A stretch of DNA of 64,000 nucleotides from Synechococcus sp. 1G10 (lineage in GTDB: Bacteria > Cyanobacteriota > Cyanobacteriia > PCC-6307 > Cyanobiaceae): positions 1 to 64,000 of the forward strand of contig NZ_NQKW01000006.1 of NCBI RefSeq assembly GCF_002252625.1, in the 5' to 3' direction. A program made the position numbers and the translations under genes. The notes under the pieces were generated by a model. The model saw nothing but the letters and a program-made list of their open reading frames with translations. It did not search any database and was not told the DNA's origin. Positions 34,713 through 45,174 of the stretch are shown here, piece by piece; positions within the stretch are counted from its first letter, which is position 1, and every line of letters begins with the position of its first letter.

Positions 34713-35344
34713 TGGATGCCAAACAAGCTGTCCACTTCGTAAAGACTCTCTCTGGCCGATTTAGCAATCATGATCAGGCCCAAGGAGAGCCTACAAAGTT
34801 TTCCCACATCAATATTTTTTTTAGGCCCCTTGCTTGGAATCTTTTTCAGGGACCCTGGTTCTACTCCGAGCAAAGCTACGATTACGATCCTTGGCGGCCA
34901 TACCGACAAGGGGTTCATCACATGGTGGTATCCGCCGATCATATTCTCATGCTCAATTTTGGGCTCCGCAATGGCTTACGTTGTGCTGGCGGTGGTTCAA
35001 AACCCGATCTCTTGAATGGGTTAGAACGGGAGGATCTGCTGCCTCGACCCGGCTGCGCGATGGAATTCCGTGCCACGTCTAACGATCGTTACTGCGGTGA
35101 AGTCGAGCCGGGCTGCCAATGCCTTATTCCGCGAGGAGGTCAAATGACCTATCTCGTGAGTGAAGTTGAGTTTGATGATCACCATTGGATCAGCAGAGAT
35201 CGCGGCTTCGACACTGCCACCCATACCTATCGCTGGGGCTCCGAACACGGCCCACTCCGCTTCAAACGGTTGGAACGTTACGCTGATCATCTCGACGCTG
35301 ACTGGCTGAGGGACAATCAAGCTGCTCAACCCGAAACGGCATGA
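34709..35344 (+). CDS. cpeT: Phycoerythrin bilin lyase CpeT (CpcT/CpeT family)
   Basis: The 211-residue product belongs to the CpcT/CpeT family: LSGRFSNHDQAQGEPTKFSH, YSEQSYDYDPWRPYRQGVHH, CGEVEPGCQCLIPRGGQMTY, RDRGFDTATHTYRWGSEHGP. CpeT acts on the distal beta-subunit cysteine of phycoerythrin (Cys165-equivalent). It overlaps cpeS upstream and cpeR downstream by 4 bp each. Confidence 0.87.
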   Translation: MMDAKQAVHFVKTLSGRFSNHDQAQGEPTKFSHINIFFRPLAWNLFQGPWFYSEQSYDYDPWRPYRQGVHHMVVSADHILMLNFGLRNGLRCAGGGSKPDLLNGLEREDLLPRPGCAMEFRATSNDRYCGEVEPGCQCLIPRGGQMTYLVSEVEFDDHHWISRDRGFDTATHTYRWGSEHGPLRFKRLERYADHLDADWLRDNQAAQPETA

Positions 35345-35652
35345 GCAAGCACAGCCCAGAAAAGCAACTTCAAACCTGGATTCTCTCCCATCACTTGATC
35401 TGCAATGGCACAGACTTCATTTTTGAAACGGTTGATCAGAGCTTGATTGATCGATTTGAATCGTGCTTGACAGCACTTGGTGGACAGCTCCTGTCTGTCA
35501 AGGATGTTGGCCAATGGCCTATGGGCCCACGCCGGAGCTTCAAAATCCTCAGAGCCGTTGCGAGAGTACCACGGCCTATGTGCAATGAAACTGTCAGCTA
35601 CTGGGCAAACCATGGAAGCAACCGAACCCGCTATTCAGAGATCAGCCAGTAG
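35341..35652 (+). CDS. cpeR: Phycoerythrin operon regulator CpeR
   Basis: A 103-residue protein with the CpeR pattern EKQLQTWILSHHLICNGTDF, DRFESCLTALGGQLLSV and QWPMGPRRSFKILRAV. In Fremyella CpeR is a green-light-induced activator needed for cpeBA expression. It overlaps cpeT by 4 bp, and its 3' end overlaps that of the convergent cpeY by 18 bp. Confidence 0.85.
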   Translation: MSKHSPEKQLQTWILSHHLICNGTDFIFETVDQSLIDRFESCLTALGGQLLSVKDVGQWPMGPRRSFKILRAVARVPRPMCNETVSYWANHGSNRTRYSEISQ

Positions 35653-36972
35653 CGCACGGACTTGCTTTCTTTTGCTTTCTACATAGAGATCAGGATCACG
35701 ACGCAGGATCATTTCCGCTAAGCCGGAAATGCCTTTGATGGATCCCTGCATGACTAATTCCTGCATAGCCATCAAGGCAGCATATCTACACTCCCAACTG
35801 GCTTCCTCCTGCGCATCCATCAAATCTGACAGACGTGATAACAGACGTTCAGGATTTAAACGCAACAGTGAGAGAATAGCGGCAGGACGGGACTTCACAA
35901 ATTGTGGCCTGCGATTTTGAATGGCGGTTTCACAAAGGTCCTCCACGCAATCCTGCGCATCTCCCCAGCTTGCAATCCGCCCAAACAGCCGCAGGAAGAA
36001 ATAGTGGGCTCCATAATCGTTATGAGCTTCCTCCAGCCAACGCTGTTCTAGAAGAGGCCAGAGTGTCACCCCAGGATGAGTGCTCATGGCTTGAAGAGCA
36101 AGATAGCAACGACTGAAGTCGGTACCAAACAACTCATTGATCAGAAAGGAAATCTGTGGTACTTCGTCATAGCGATGAACAACCTGGACTCCTTCCGGCT
36201 GATCCAAGAGCAGCCTATCCAGCGTTTCCAGAAGCGACAGGCCCTGATGAAGTGGCTCAGCTTCCGGCCAAAGCAGCCGCAGGGCTCGAAGCCGAAAGAC
36301 TGAGGAGACCGGCGCCTGCAGAACTTGGGGAAGCAGCTCTGCGGCCCTGGAATTGATCACATCCTGGATCGCCGACTGTCGATCCATCTGGTTGGCAAGA
36401 AACAAGTGCTCTGCCAGCTCACTGACTCTCTCATGGCTTCCCGAAAGGGTGGCGACTGCCGCCAGAGCAGCCCCACGCACTCCTGGTAATTCATCATCCT
36501 GAAGGAGTTCGATCGCCGGAAGGGCCTCAATCACCCCTAAGCCGGCCAGACTCTGAGCCAGTATGCGCCGGTTCTGCCCGGTATCTGCCAACAACATGAT
36601 CATCTGGTTCAGGATGCGTGGATCCTGGCAACCCAGTTGTTGCAGGGCCCACGCTGCATTTTCTACTAGGTAGTGATCCTCACTCAGGAGACATCTGCCG
36701 ATGCTGGTGATGGCATCCTTACAGCCAAGGCGCGCCAGCACCTCCACCGCCTTACGCCTGGCCAGACGAGTGGGTTGGCTGTCGTCGTTGTCATCAAGTA
36801 GGCTCAGCAGTGCCTGCTCGGAAAGCTGACCGGGAAAATTGATCATGTGGGCTGCCGCCATGTAGCGATCGCTGCTTGACTCAAGCTGCTCCACAGGCAA
36901 GGCAAGAATGCGCAATGCCTCATCGTGACTGAGGCCGGGATGGAGGTTGTTGAAGCGACCGGAATCGCCCAT
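35635..36972 (-). CDS. cpeY: HEAT-repeat bilin lyase CpeY
   Basis: A 445-residue E/F-type bilin lyase, starting MGDSGRFNNLHPGLSHDEAL and built of helical HEAT/Armadillo-like repeats (RRKAVEVLARLGCKDAITSI, LVENAAWALQQLGCQDPRIL, RGAALAAVATLSG). CpeY, with CpeZ, attaches phycoerythrobilin to Cys82 of phycoerythrin alpha. The related MpeY/MpeZ act on phycoerythrin-II, which is absent here, so CpeY is favoured. Another in-frame start lies three codons upstream. Confidence 0.85.
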   Translation of the reverse strand: MGDSGRFNNLHPGLSHDEALRILALPVEQLESSSDRYMAAAHMINFPGQLSEQALLSLLDDNDDSQPTRLARRKAVEVLARLGCKDAITSIGRCLLSEDHYLVENAAWALQQLGCQDPRILNQMIMLLADTGQNRRILAQSLAGLGVIEALPAIELLQDDELPGVRGAALAAVATLSGSHERVSELAEHLFLANQMDRQSAIQDVINSRAAELLPQVLQAPVSSVFRLRALRLLWPEAEPLHQGLSLLETLDRLLLDQPEGVQVVHRYDEVPQISFLINELFGTDFSRCYLALQAMSTHPGVTLWPLLEQRWLEEAHNDYGAHYFFLRLFGRIASWGDAQDCVEDLCETAIQNRRPQFVKSRPAAILSLLRLNPERLLSRLSDLMDAQEEASWECRYAALMAMQELVMQGSIKGISGLAEMILRRDPDLYVESKRKQVRALLADL

Positions 36973-37126
36973 CATTGTCACCCAGATCTAGCGATACTCC
37001 ATTGTCCCATTTACGTGTTACCTTTCCCCGGTTTGTCCCCTAACGAAGAGTGTTGTATACGATCATTGCGAAAGGAGGAACCAACGAGACTTTTCGGCAT
37101 GATGCGATCCTCTCGCACAACATGCT

Positions 37127-37381
37127 ATGGGTCCATCTCTCACCTACGCACTCGTCGTCACGGTGGCCTATCCGCAGACTCCCCAACGCCTCTCCACCAG
37201 AGTCCTGAGGATTCCACTGCAAAGCCTCAGCAGCATGATGAATGGCCTCCACCAGCAAGGAGCCGTCGTCACCCATGTGGGCGCATCCATCGCCGAATAT
37301 TCGGAATCTGCTCCCACAGCCGCAGAGAACACCCCGGAGGACAGGCCATCACGTAAACGTGCCAGCAACAAGAAGGGGTGA
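37127..37381 (+). CDS. Small CpcD-type rod-capping linker
   Basis: An 84-residue protein consisting of a CpcD/ApcC domain (SLTYALVVTVAYPQTPQRLS, VLRIPLQSLSSMMNGLHQQG, AVVTHVGASI) and a basic, Ser/Arg/Lys-rich tail. CpcD caps the distal end of phycocyanin rods and CpeD-like forms do so for phycoerythrin; which applies is not clear. It is divergent from cpeY, sharing a 155-bp spacer. Confidence 0.8.
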   Translation: MGPSLTYALVVTVAYPQTPQRLSTRVLRIPLQSLSSMMNGLHQQGAVVTHVGASIAEYSESAPTAAENTPEDRPSRKRASNKKG

Positions 37382-37382
37382 G

Positions 37383-37403
37383 GGGGCTCTTCAAGCGAGC
37401 CCC
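37383..37403. terminator. Hairpin between convergent genes
   Basis: GGGGCTC and GAGCCCC form a 7-bp stem with a 7-base loop just after the small CpcD-type gene and before the end of the convergent gene at 37414. There is no strong T-run. Confidence 0.45.
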
Positions 37404-37413
37404 TAGCCACTCA

Positions 37414-37854
37414 CTAGCCCTCTGCAGCATCAAGCACCAGCTCGAAGACACCATCGGCAGGTCGGCCAGCCTTTAGGGCTAGCCAGTTGATGGACGCAAG
37501 AAAGGCATCGGCATCCACCGTCTCCACGATGTCAACCCCCCAGGCACCCAGCTCCAGTGGAGATCCTGGTGCAGATGGTATGTCCTTGCGGCCGCCCAGA
37601 GCCAGGATCGTATGGTTCGTGTCGTGGCCGTGGTGCTGCCGCAGCAAGGCCCAGCCCTCCAAGAGTTCCCTGGCCAGCGCCGTCGAGTCCGCTGTGCTCT
37701 CGATCCTGATCAACCAGTGAGGATGGGTCAGAGCCTCGGCCTTGGTGATGCTGGAGCAGTGAAGCGGCAGCCCCTCAGCCAGTTGTTGGGCATCCCATGG
37801 CGGCACAGATCCACTCTGAACCTGCAGGTTGTGGGACAGCAGAAACGTGGTCAT
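37414..37854 (-). CDS. Conserved hypothetical PBS-region protein (DUF2656-like, tentative)
   Basis: A 146-residue soluble protein starting MTTFLLSHNLQVQSGSVPPW, with AQQLAEGLPLHCSSI, THPHWLIRIES, a helical ALARELLEGWALLRQHHGHD and a C-terminal WLALKAGRPADGVFELVLDA. From memory this resembles DUF2656 proteins found with phycoerythrin genes in picocyanobacteria, but I cannot confirm it here. It is divergent from the CpeF-like gene, with about 78 bp between the starts. Confidence 0.65.
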   Translation of the reverse strand: MTTFLLSHNLQVQSGSVPPWDAQQLAEGLPLHCSSITKAEALTHPHWLIRIESTADSTALARELLEGWALLRQHHGHDTNHTILALGGRKDIPSAPGSPLELGAWGVDIVETVDADAFLASINWLALKAGRPADGVFELVLDAAEG

Positions 37855-37932
37855 GGGAGCTCTTGGAAGCTTGACATGTTACTTGCCACATCACCAGTCA
37901 CCACGATGGCTTCCATGCTGAGACAATGACCC

Positions 37933-38868
37933 ATGCTCCTCCCAGAAGCCTTGAGCAGCGAGCCCACCGGCGTTCCAGCCACACCTCCAGCCGTCTTCCT
38001 CAGCGAGTCAGAGGCCTCCCTGCTGGCCGCAGATCTCAAGAAGCAACTTCGTTCAGGTGAACGCCCCCAAGGCGACGAGATGCTGATCGAAAAAATGGTG
38101 GCAGGGCTGGGAGATCCACGTGGCCTAATGCGTCTCACGTTCGCCGAAAGCCTTGGTGCGATCGGCACAGCAGCCGTACCGGCTCTCTGCCACGCACTGC
38201 GCACCCATGAGAATGTGACGGTTCGCCGTGCAGCCGCGAAAACCCTCACCCTGATCGCTGATCCTCGAGCTCTGCCTGTTCTGGTTGATGCCCTGCTGAA
38301 CGATGGGGATCCCGTGGTGCAGGGATCGGCCGTCGGCGCAATGGCCGCCACCGGAGAGTGTGCCGTGGATGCGTTGATTGCTGTACTCTCCAGCAGCGAG
38401 AGTAGCTCCATGCATCTGGGCCTGGCCAGTTGGGGGCTTGCCTTCGTTGGCGCCCAGGCACCCGCTGCCCTGCGACGCGCCGCACGGTCCTCCCACACAG
38501 AGGTGAGGATAGCAGCCATTGCTGCTCTCGGTGAGCAAATTCAGTCCCTCGATGACCAGGAAGCCCGAGAGCTGGTGATCGAGGCCCTTGGCGATTCCGC
38601 TGAACTCGTACGAGCCGAAGCCGTCATCCTGCTCGGCAAACTCCACGAGCCGACCTGGGCAACTCCTCTTCTGAAACCCTTGCTCGGCGACAACTCGGCT
38701 CAGGTGCGCAAGAACACGGCCCTCTCTCTGATGAAACTAGGGGCGATCGACGCCCTACCAGACCTGGAGTCAGCTGCAGGCAGCGAAGCCAGCCCTGAGG
38801 TGAAACCCATCCTGATCCTCTCCATTCAGCAACTGAGGCAGCATCAAGAGGACAGCAGGGAAGGCTGA
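37933..38868 (+). CDS. cpeF: HEAT-repeat bilin lyase, CpeF/MpeU/MpeV-like
   Basis: A 311-residue helical-repeat protein: DPRGLMRLTFAESLGAIGTA, VTVRRAAAKTLTLIADPRAL, VVQGSAVGAMAATGECAVDA, SSMHLGLASWGLAFVGAQA. This pattern matches the MpeU/MpeV/CpeF lyase or lyase-isomerase group, of which CpeF attaches the doubly linked phycoerythrobilin of phycoerythrin beta (Cys50/Cys61 here). With no phycoerythrin-II genes in the window, CpeF is the best name. Its end overlaps convergent cpeZ by 25 bp. Confidence 0.7.
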   Translation: MLLPEALSSEPTGVPATPPAVFLSESEASLLAADLKKQLRSGERPQGDEMLIEKMVAGLGDPRGLMRLTFAESLGAIGTAAVPALCHALRTHENVTVRRAAAKTLTLIADPRALPVLVDALLNDGDPVVQGSAVGAMAATGECAVDALIAVLSSSESSSMHLGLASWGLAFVGAQAPAALRRAARSSHTEVRIAAIAALGEQIQSLDDQEARELVIEALGDSAELVRAEAVILLGKLHEPTWATPLLKPLLGDNSAQVRKNTALSLMKLGAIDALPDLESAAGSEASPEVKPILILSIQQLRQHQEDSREG

Positions 38869-39482
38869 CGCCCACGCAGATCATCCACCCTTACCAGGGC
38901 GGAGGTCACAGACTCCAGTACATAGGCGTCGGTGTCTTCGCAGGCTGCCAACTGGGCCAGGCAGATGGAGACATCAGGATGATCGATGTTGACGAGGGCA
39001 TTAACCGCTGCCACAGCCTGAGCCTCGTTGCTTCCCCGGCAGATTTGGATCAACAGCGGAAGGGCCTGTTCCCCCACCTGGCCGAGGGCCATCACTGCCG
39101 CAATGGCCACCACGGGGGACTCGTCATCCAGAGCGGTCTTGAGGACAGCCATGGCTTCGCTGGGGAATTGAAGGCCGGGGAGATTCGAGGCGATCTGGGC
39201 ATAGGCCTTCACGCAACTGGCGCGAACGGTGCCATCGCGGCTTGACTGAAATTTCTGTGCCAGGGGCAGCATCGCCGGCTCCCCGAAAGCACCCAGGGCT
39301 CGCACCGCAGCCCGCCGTCGAACAACGTCCTCATGATCGAGCAGGAGGATAAGACGCGGCAGGGAAGCCTCGGAGTGGTGGCGGACCATGGCCAGGAAGG
39401 CCTCGGTCTGCACGTAGGGATTGGGATGCGCGAGATCGACGAACAGCTGATCAAGAGCGCTGGCGCTGGTGGCAGGAGTCAT
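38844..39482 (-). CDS. cpeZ: HEAT-repeat bilin lyase subunit/chaperone CpeZ
   Basis: From ATG 39482 the 212-residue product has HEAT repeats (NPYVQTEAFLAMVRHHSEAS, DVVRRRAAVRALGAFGEPAM, PVVAIAAVMALGQVGEQALP, AQAVAAVNALVNIDHPDVSI). CpeZ partners CpeY and acts as a chaperone-like factor for phycoerythrin. It lies downstream of cpeBA beyond a terminator hairpin. A longer start at 39515 would begin only 7 bp after that terminator. Confidence 0.82.
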   Translation of the reverse strand: MTPATSASALDQLFVDLAHPNPYVQTEAFLAMVRHHSEASLPRLILLLDHEDVVRRRAAVRALGAFGEPAMLPLAQKFQSSRDGTVRASCVKAYAQIASNLPGLQFPSEAMAVLKTALDDESPVVAIAAVMALGQVGEQALPLLIQICRGSNEAQAVAAVNALVNIDHPDVSICLAQLAACEDTDAYVLESVTSALVRVDDLRGRQPSLLSS

Positions 39483-39521
39483 CGAGAGGAGGCCTTGTGA
39501 GGACGTAGGGGCCATAGAACG

Positions 39522-39547
39522 AAAAAAGGGAGGCCCAAAGGCCTCCC
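39522..39547 (-). terminator. Terminator/attenuator between cpeA and cpeZ
   Basis: On the minus strand GGGAGGCC, a 4-base loop and GGCCTCCC (39528-39547) are followed by six T (39522-39527). It lies 29 bp past the cpeA stop and before cpeZ on the same strand, so it would end most cpeBA transcripts and let few reach cpeZ. Confidence 0.88.
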
Positions 39548-39576
39548 CACTGGAGGATCAGCCGATCAGACCGCCC

Positions 39577-40119
<543 letters not shown>

Positions 40120-40127
40120 TCAGCGGA

Positions 40128-40754
<627 letters not shown>

Positions 40755-40850
40755 CTACAGGAGAAATCAGGAAACCATTGATCGCGCTAGTCCCGAGGAC
40801 CGAAGCTCCATGAAGTTACGCGGAGACCCTGGCACCCCCCCCCTATTAAA

Positions 40851-40876
40851 CGCGTCACGCAAGATTTCGTGATGCG
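40851..40876. promoter_or_regulatory. Imperfect inverted repeat in the cpeB upstream region
   Basis: CGCGTCACG (40851-40859) and CGTGATGCG (40868-40876) are inverted copies with one mismatch and an 8-base spacer, about 165 bp upstream of cpeB, in the 411-bp spacer shared with the divergent 71-residue gene. It is a candidate operator. The rest of the spacer shows a C-run and an AT-rich stretch near 40995 but no gene I can support. Confidence 0.4.
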
Positions 40877-41099
40877 AACCAGGCCGGCCATGCGCGCGAT
40901 GGTGGCAGCCGACAAGACCCCAGGCAGGAACAGGGGACCCCAGAGTCATGACCCTGGTGCCGGGGAGAAGCCGGCCCTCACCGAAGAGCGTATTTTACAT
41001 TTTCTTCTTCTTCGGATGGCGGCGGCGGGTGATGTGGCGCGCTGGTCATGGCACGCGTCAGCTGGCTTCGTACCCTTATCGGCAGGAATGCGCCACTCC

Positions 41100-41315
41100 A
41101 TGTCAGAACCCAGCCTTCAGGAACTGAACGACTCCATCGAGGTCCTTGCCGCCTACAGGGATCGCCTGGTGGCTGATGTCACGGCCATGGGCCAGCGACT
41201 CAAGCTCCCCCAGAAGCAGGTGGACGCCACCCTCGCCTCCAACGCCGAACTGCAGCGCATCGAGGCCGTCCTGACACAACTGCTCAGCCAACGGGACACC
41301 AGCTCTTCCATCTGA
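41100..41315 (+). CDS. Conserved hypothetical protein, 71 residues
   Basis: From ATG 41100: MSEPSLQELNDSIEVLAAYR, then DRLVADVTAMGQRLKLPQKQ and NAELQRIEAVLTQLLSQRDT. It is strongly helical with a coiled-coil look, no cysteines and no membrane helix. It is divergent from cpeB and 155 bp before ho1, so it may head the bilin-synthesis operon. Function unknown. Confidence 0.65.
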   Translation: MSEPSLQELNDSIEVLAAYRDRLVADVTAMGQRLKLPQKQVDATLASNAELQRIEAVLTQLLSQRDTSSSI

Positions 41316-41470
41316 TCCAACCCTGAGACCAGCCGGCGGTGGCTGGATCAGTCGCGACACATCGCCACCGATTGTTTTCAAGAGTTTCCTTAAGGCCCTC
41401 CTGCTGGTGGACGTATTCAGGGGGTGGGCACTTGTAGCGTTCAAGACTGCCCTCTTCCGCCTCCCTCCCC

Positions 41471-42184
41471 ATGCCTGTCGCACTTGCTTCCCAATTGAGG
41501 GAGGGAACCAAAAAAGCCCACACGATGGCCGAGAACACCGGTTTTGTGAGCTGCTTCCTCAAGGGGGTGGTGGACAAGGCCAGCTACCGCACCCTGGTGG
41601 CCGACCTCTGGTATGTGTACAGCGCCATGGAAGAGGCGATCGGCAAGCTCACCGCCCATCCAGTGGTCGGGCCGATCGCCTTCGCCGAGCTCAACCGCCG
41701 CGAGGCCCTTGAGCAGGATCTCACCTTTTACTACGGAGGCGACTGGCGCCAGAAGATCCAGGCCACACCTGGCGCTCAGTCCTATGTGGCCCGTCTGCAT
41801 CAGGTGGCCAAGGACGCTCCAGAGCTGCTGGTGGGCCATCACTACACCCGCTATATCGGCGATCTCTCCGGCGGCATCATTCTCAAGAACATCGCCCAGA
41901 AGGCGATGAACCTGAGCGAGCACGACGGCCTGCGCTTCTACGAGTTCGACGCCATTGCCGACGAGAAGGCGTTCAAGACCACCTACCGCGCCACCCTCGA
42001 CGCACTGCCGATCGACCAGGCCACCGCTGATCGCATCGTGGCCGAGGCCAACGAGGCCTTCCACTGCAACATGAGGATGTTCCAGGAACTGGAAGGCAAC
42101 CTGGTGGCGGCCATCGGAAAGGTGCTCTTCGGTTTCCTCACCCGGCGCCAGCGGGCCGGCAGCACCGAGGCTGTCGCCGCCTGA
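41471..42184 (+). CDS. ho1: Heme oxygenase
   Basis: Ho1 opens haem to biliverdin IXalpha with ferredoxin as reductant. The 237-residue product has the proximal-haem-ligand region LREGTKKAHTMAENTGFVSC, the distal helix YTRYIGDLSGGIILKNIA with the GDLSGG kink, and EFDAIADEKAFKTTYRATL. It opens the ho1-lyase-pebA-pebB series, all on the plus strand and closely spaced. Confidence 0.96.
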   Translation: MPVALASQLREGTKKAHTMAENTGFVSCFLKGVVDKASYRTLVADLWYVYSAMEEAIGKLTAHPVVGPIAFAELNRREALEQDLTFYYGGDWRQKIQATPGAQSYVARLHQVAKDAPELLVGHHYTRYIGDLSGGIILKNIAQKAMNLSEHDGLRFYEFDAIADEKAFKTTYRATLDALPIDQATADRIVAEANEAFHCNMRMFQELEGNLVAAIGKVLFGFLTRRQRAGSTEAVAA

Positions 42185-42188
42185 TTCG

Positions 42189-42797
42189 ATGCAGACCGCA
42201 CTACCGATGACCATGGCGGAGTTCCTGGCCGCCAGTGCCGGCACTTGGTTGACGCGCCGCGCTGTTCACCATCTCGATCATCAGGACGATGAAGCCGGCG
42301 ATTCCAACCTCACAATCGAGCCATTCGAGGCCTCCGATGCGGTGGTTCAGCGGGTCTGCGACAGCCTTGGGCTGGCCTCAGCCCAAGTGGCGGGCGGAGC
42401 TCGCTTCTGGTGGGAAAGCAACCTCAAGGAGGGGAGCCGCAGTGACGAGCAGGCGGCCGTGCTGGTCGATGTGGTGGATGACCAGAATCCCCGCCAGGGA
42501 TTTCTACTGCGGGACAAGGGCTACATCGAGAAGCAGCCGGTGATGAGCACCTACTCCTTTGCCGATGACGGCCTGTTGACGATTACCACCCGCTATGACA
42601 CAAATGTCGGCGTGGAGCGTTGCTGGTTTGTGACCGAGGGGGTACGAATCCGTGTAAGCAGTGTGCAGTTTCTCGATGGAGTCAGCATGACAACCTATTG
42701 CACAGAGCTGCGCTGCCCCAGCACCGATCAGCTGGAAGCCATGTCTGCTGAAGCCCAGAGTCGTTTCCACCTCTCCACCCCAGCGACTGGCCACTGA
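42189..42797 (+). CDS. CpcS/CpeS-family bilin lyase (possibly CpeU)
   Basis: A 202-residue lipocalin-like lyase: AEFLAASAGTWLTRRAVHHL, GGARFWWESNLKEGSRSDEQ, YSFADDGLLTITTRYDTNVG, VERCWFVTEGVRIRVSSVQF. It is clearly paralogous to cpeS at 34176. It starts 4 bp after ho1 and precedes pebA, so it is probably co-expressed with phycoerythrobilin synthesis. CpeU or CpcS/CpcU identity cannot be settled here. Confidence 0.8.
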   Translation: MQTALPMTMAEFLAASAGTWLTRRAVHHLDHQDDEAGDSNLTIEPFEASDAVVQRVCDSLGLASAQVAGGARFWWESNLKEGSRSDEQAAVLVDVVDDQNPRQGFLLRDKGYIEKQPVMSTYSFADDGLLTITTRYDTNVGVERCWFVTEGVRIRVSSVQFLDGVSMTTYCTELRCPSTDQLEAMSAEAQSRFHLSTPATGH

Positions 42798-44323
<1,526 letters not shown>

Positions 44324-44803
44324 GATCAGCCCTGCAAGCAGAAAGGGATGACCTTGCCAGCCCCAACTATCTCTCCCATCCTATTGGGTGATGGGTTGAC
44401 TGGTTAGGGCTCGATCGCTCAATGGCTGCCTCCCCGCATTCCTATCGCCGGGATTGAACTTCGGGCATGCTCCTTAGCCTGATGCACCACCGCCAGGGCA
44501 TGCCATGGGCCTGTTTGAGGTGCAGCCACTCCTTGCATCGAAGGGTGAGATATCCTGCAGAGTGGCGGCGAAATCAACTTGGCCGAAGCGGAGCTGCCTG
44601 CTCGCCGTTCGCGCTTGCGCCGTTAGCTCTCGCCTTAGATCAGGAAGCTCGTGCTTCGGTCCACCAGTCGGTCGCCCGGAGCCACCGGCACGGCGCTGGT
44701 GGAGAAGACATTCTCTTACCCGATGAACGGCTGGTCGCTGGGCACCAGCAGGGATTTCCGTCATCAGCAGTGGTGAGAGTTATCCATGGTGTCAATCTCA
44801 CCG
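44324..44803. other. Region without a supportable gene downstream of pebB
   Basis: Short overlapping frames occur on both strands, none with a recognisable motif, and the longer ones are interrupted relative to one another. A decayed gene is possible: one plus-strand frame gives ALVEKTFSYPMNGWSLGTSR near 44690-44750. I find no tRNA or clear terminator. Confidence 0.3.
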
Positions 44804-45046
44804 TCAATCGTCGATTCGATAGACGCTGAACTCCTTGGTGACAGACCTGTCTTCGCTGGCTTCATGTCCTGCCTGGCCAAAGGTCACCTGAAACCACCAT
44901 TGGCGACAGTCATCGCTGCGCCGCTTCACCTTATAGCTCCGCATCTCCTGGTCCCTGAGGGCCAGAACGAGGGCGTCACCACTGCAACCTGGGCAGGTCA
45001 CCCAAAGTTCCTCAAGTCCCTCCGCAGTGATCCGGTAGCTGGGCAT
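44804..45046 (-). CDS. Hypothetical protein, 80 residues
   Basis: From ATG 45046 the product starts MPSYRITAEGLEELWVTCPG and continues CSGDALVLALRDQEMRSYKV; the CPGC pair could bind metal. A longer start at 45127 adds 27 residues. It is divergent from the epimerase gene. No family recognised; conserved look but unproven. Confidence 0.45.
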   Translation of the reverse strand: MPSYRITAEGLEELWVTCPGCSGDALVLALRDQEMRSYKVKRRSDDCRQWWFQVTFGQAGHEASEDRSVTKEFSVYRIDD

Positions 45047-45174
45047 TGGAACGGCACACCTCAAGCCACTCTCAAGCGAGGCCGGCCTGAAAACCACCTG
45101 CATGGGAAAAAAAGTAGCCTTCGCCACACTTCCTCATCAACTCTAGGCTAATCTTTACGAAATGCAACAGTCGT

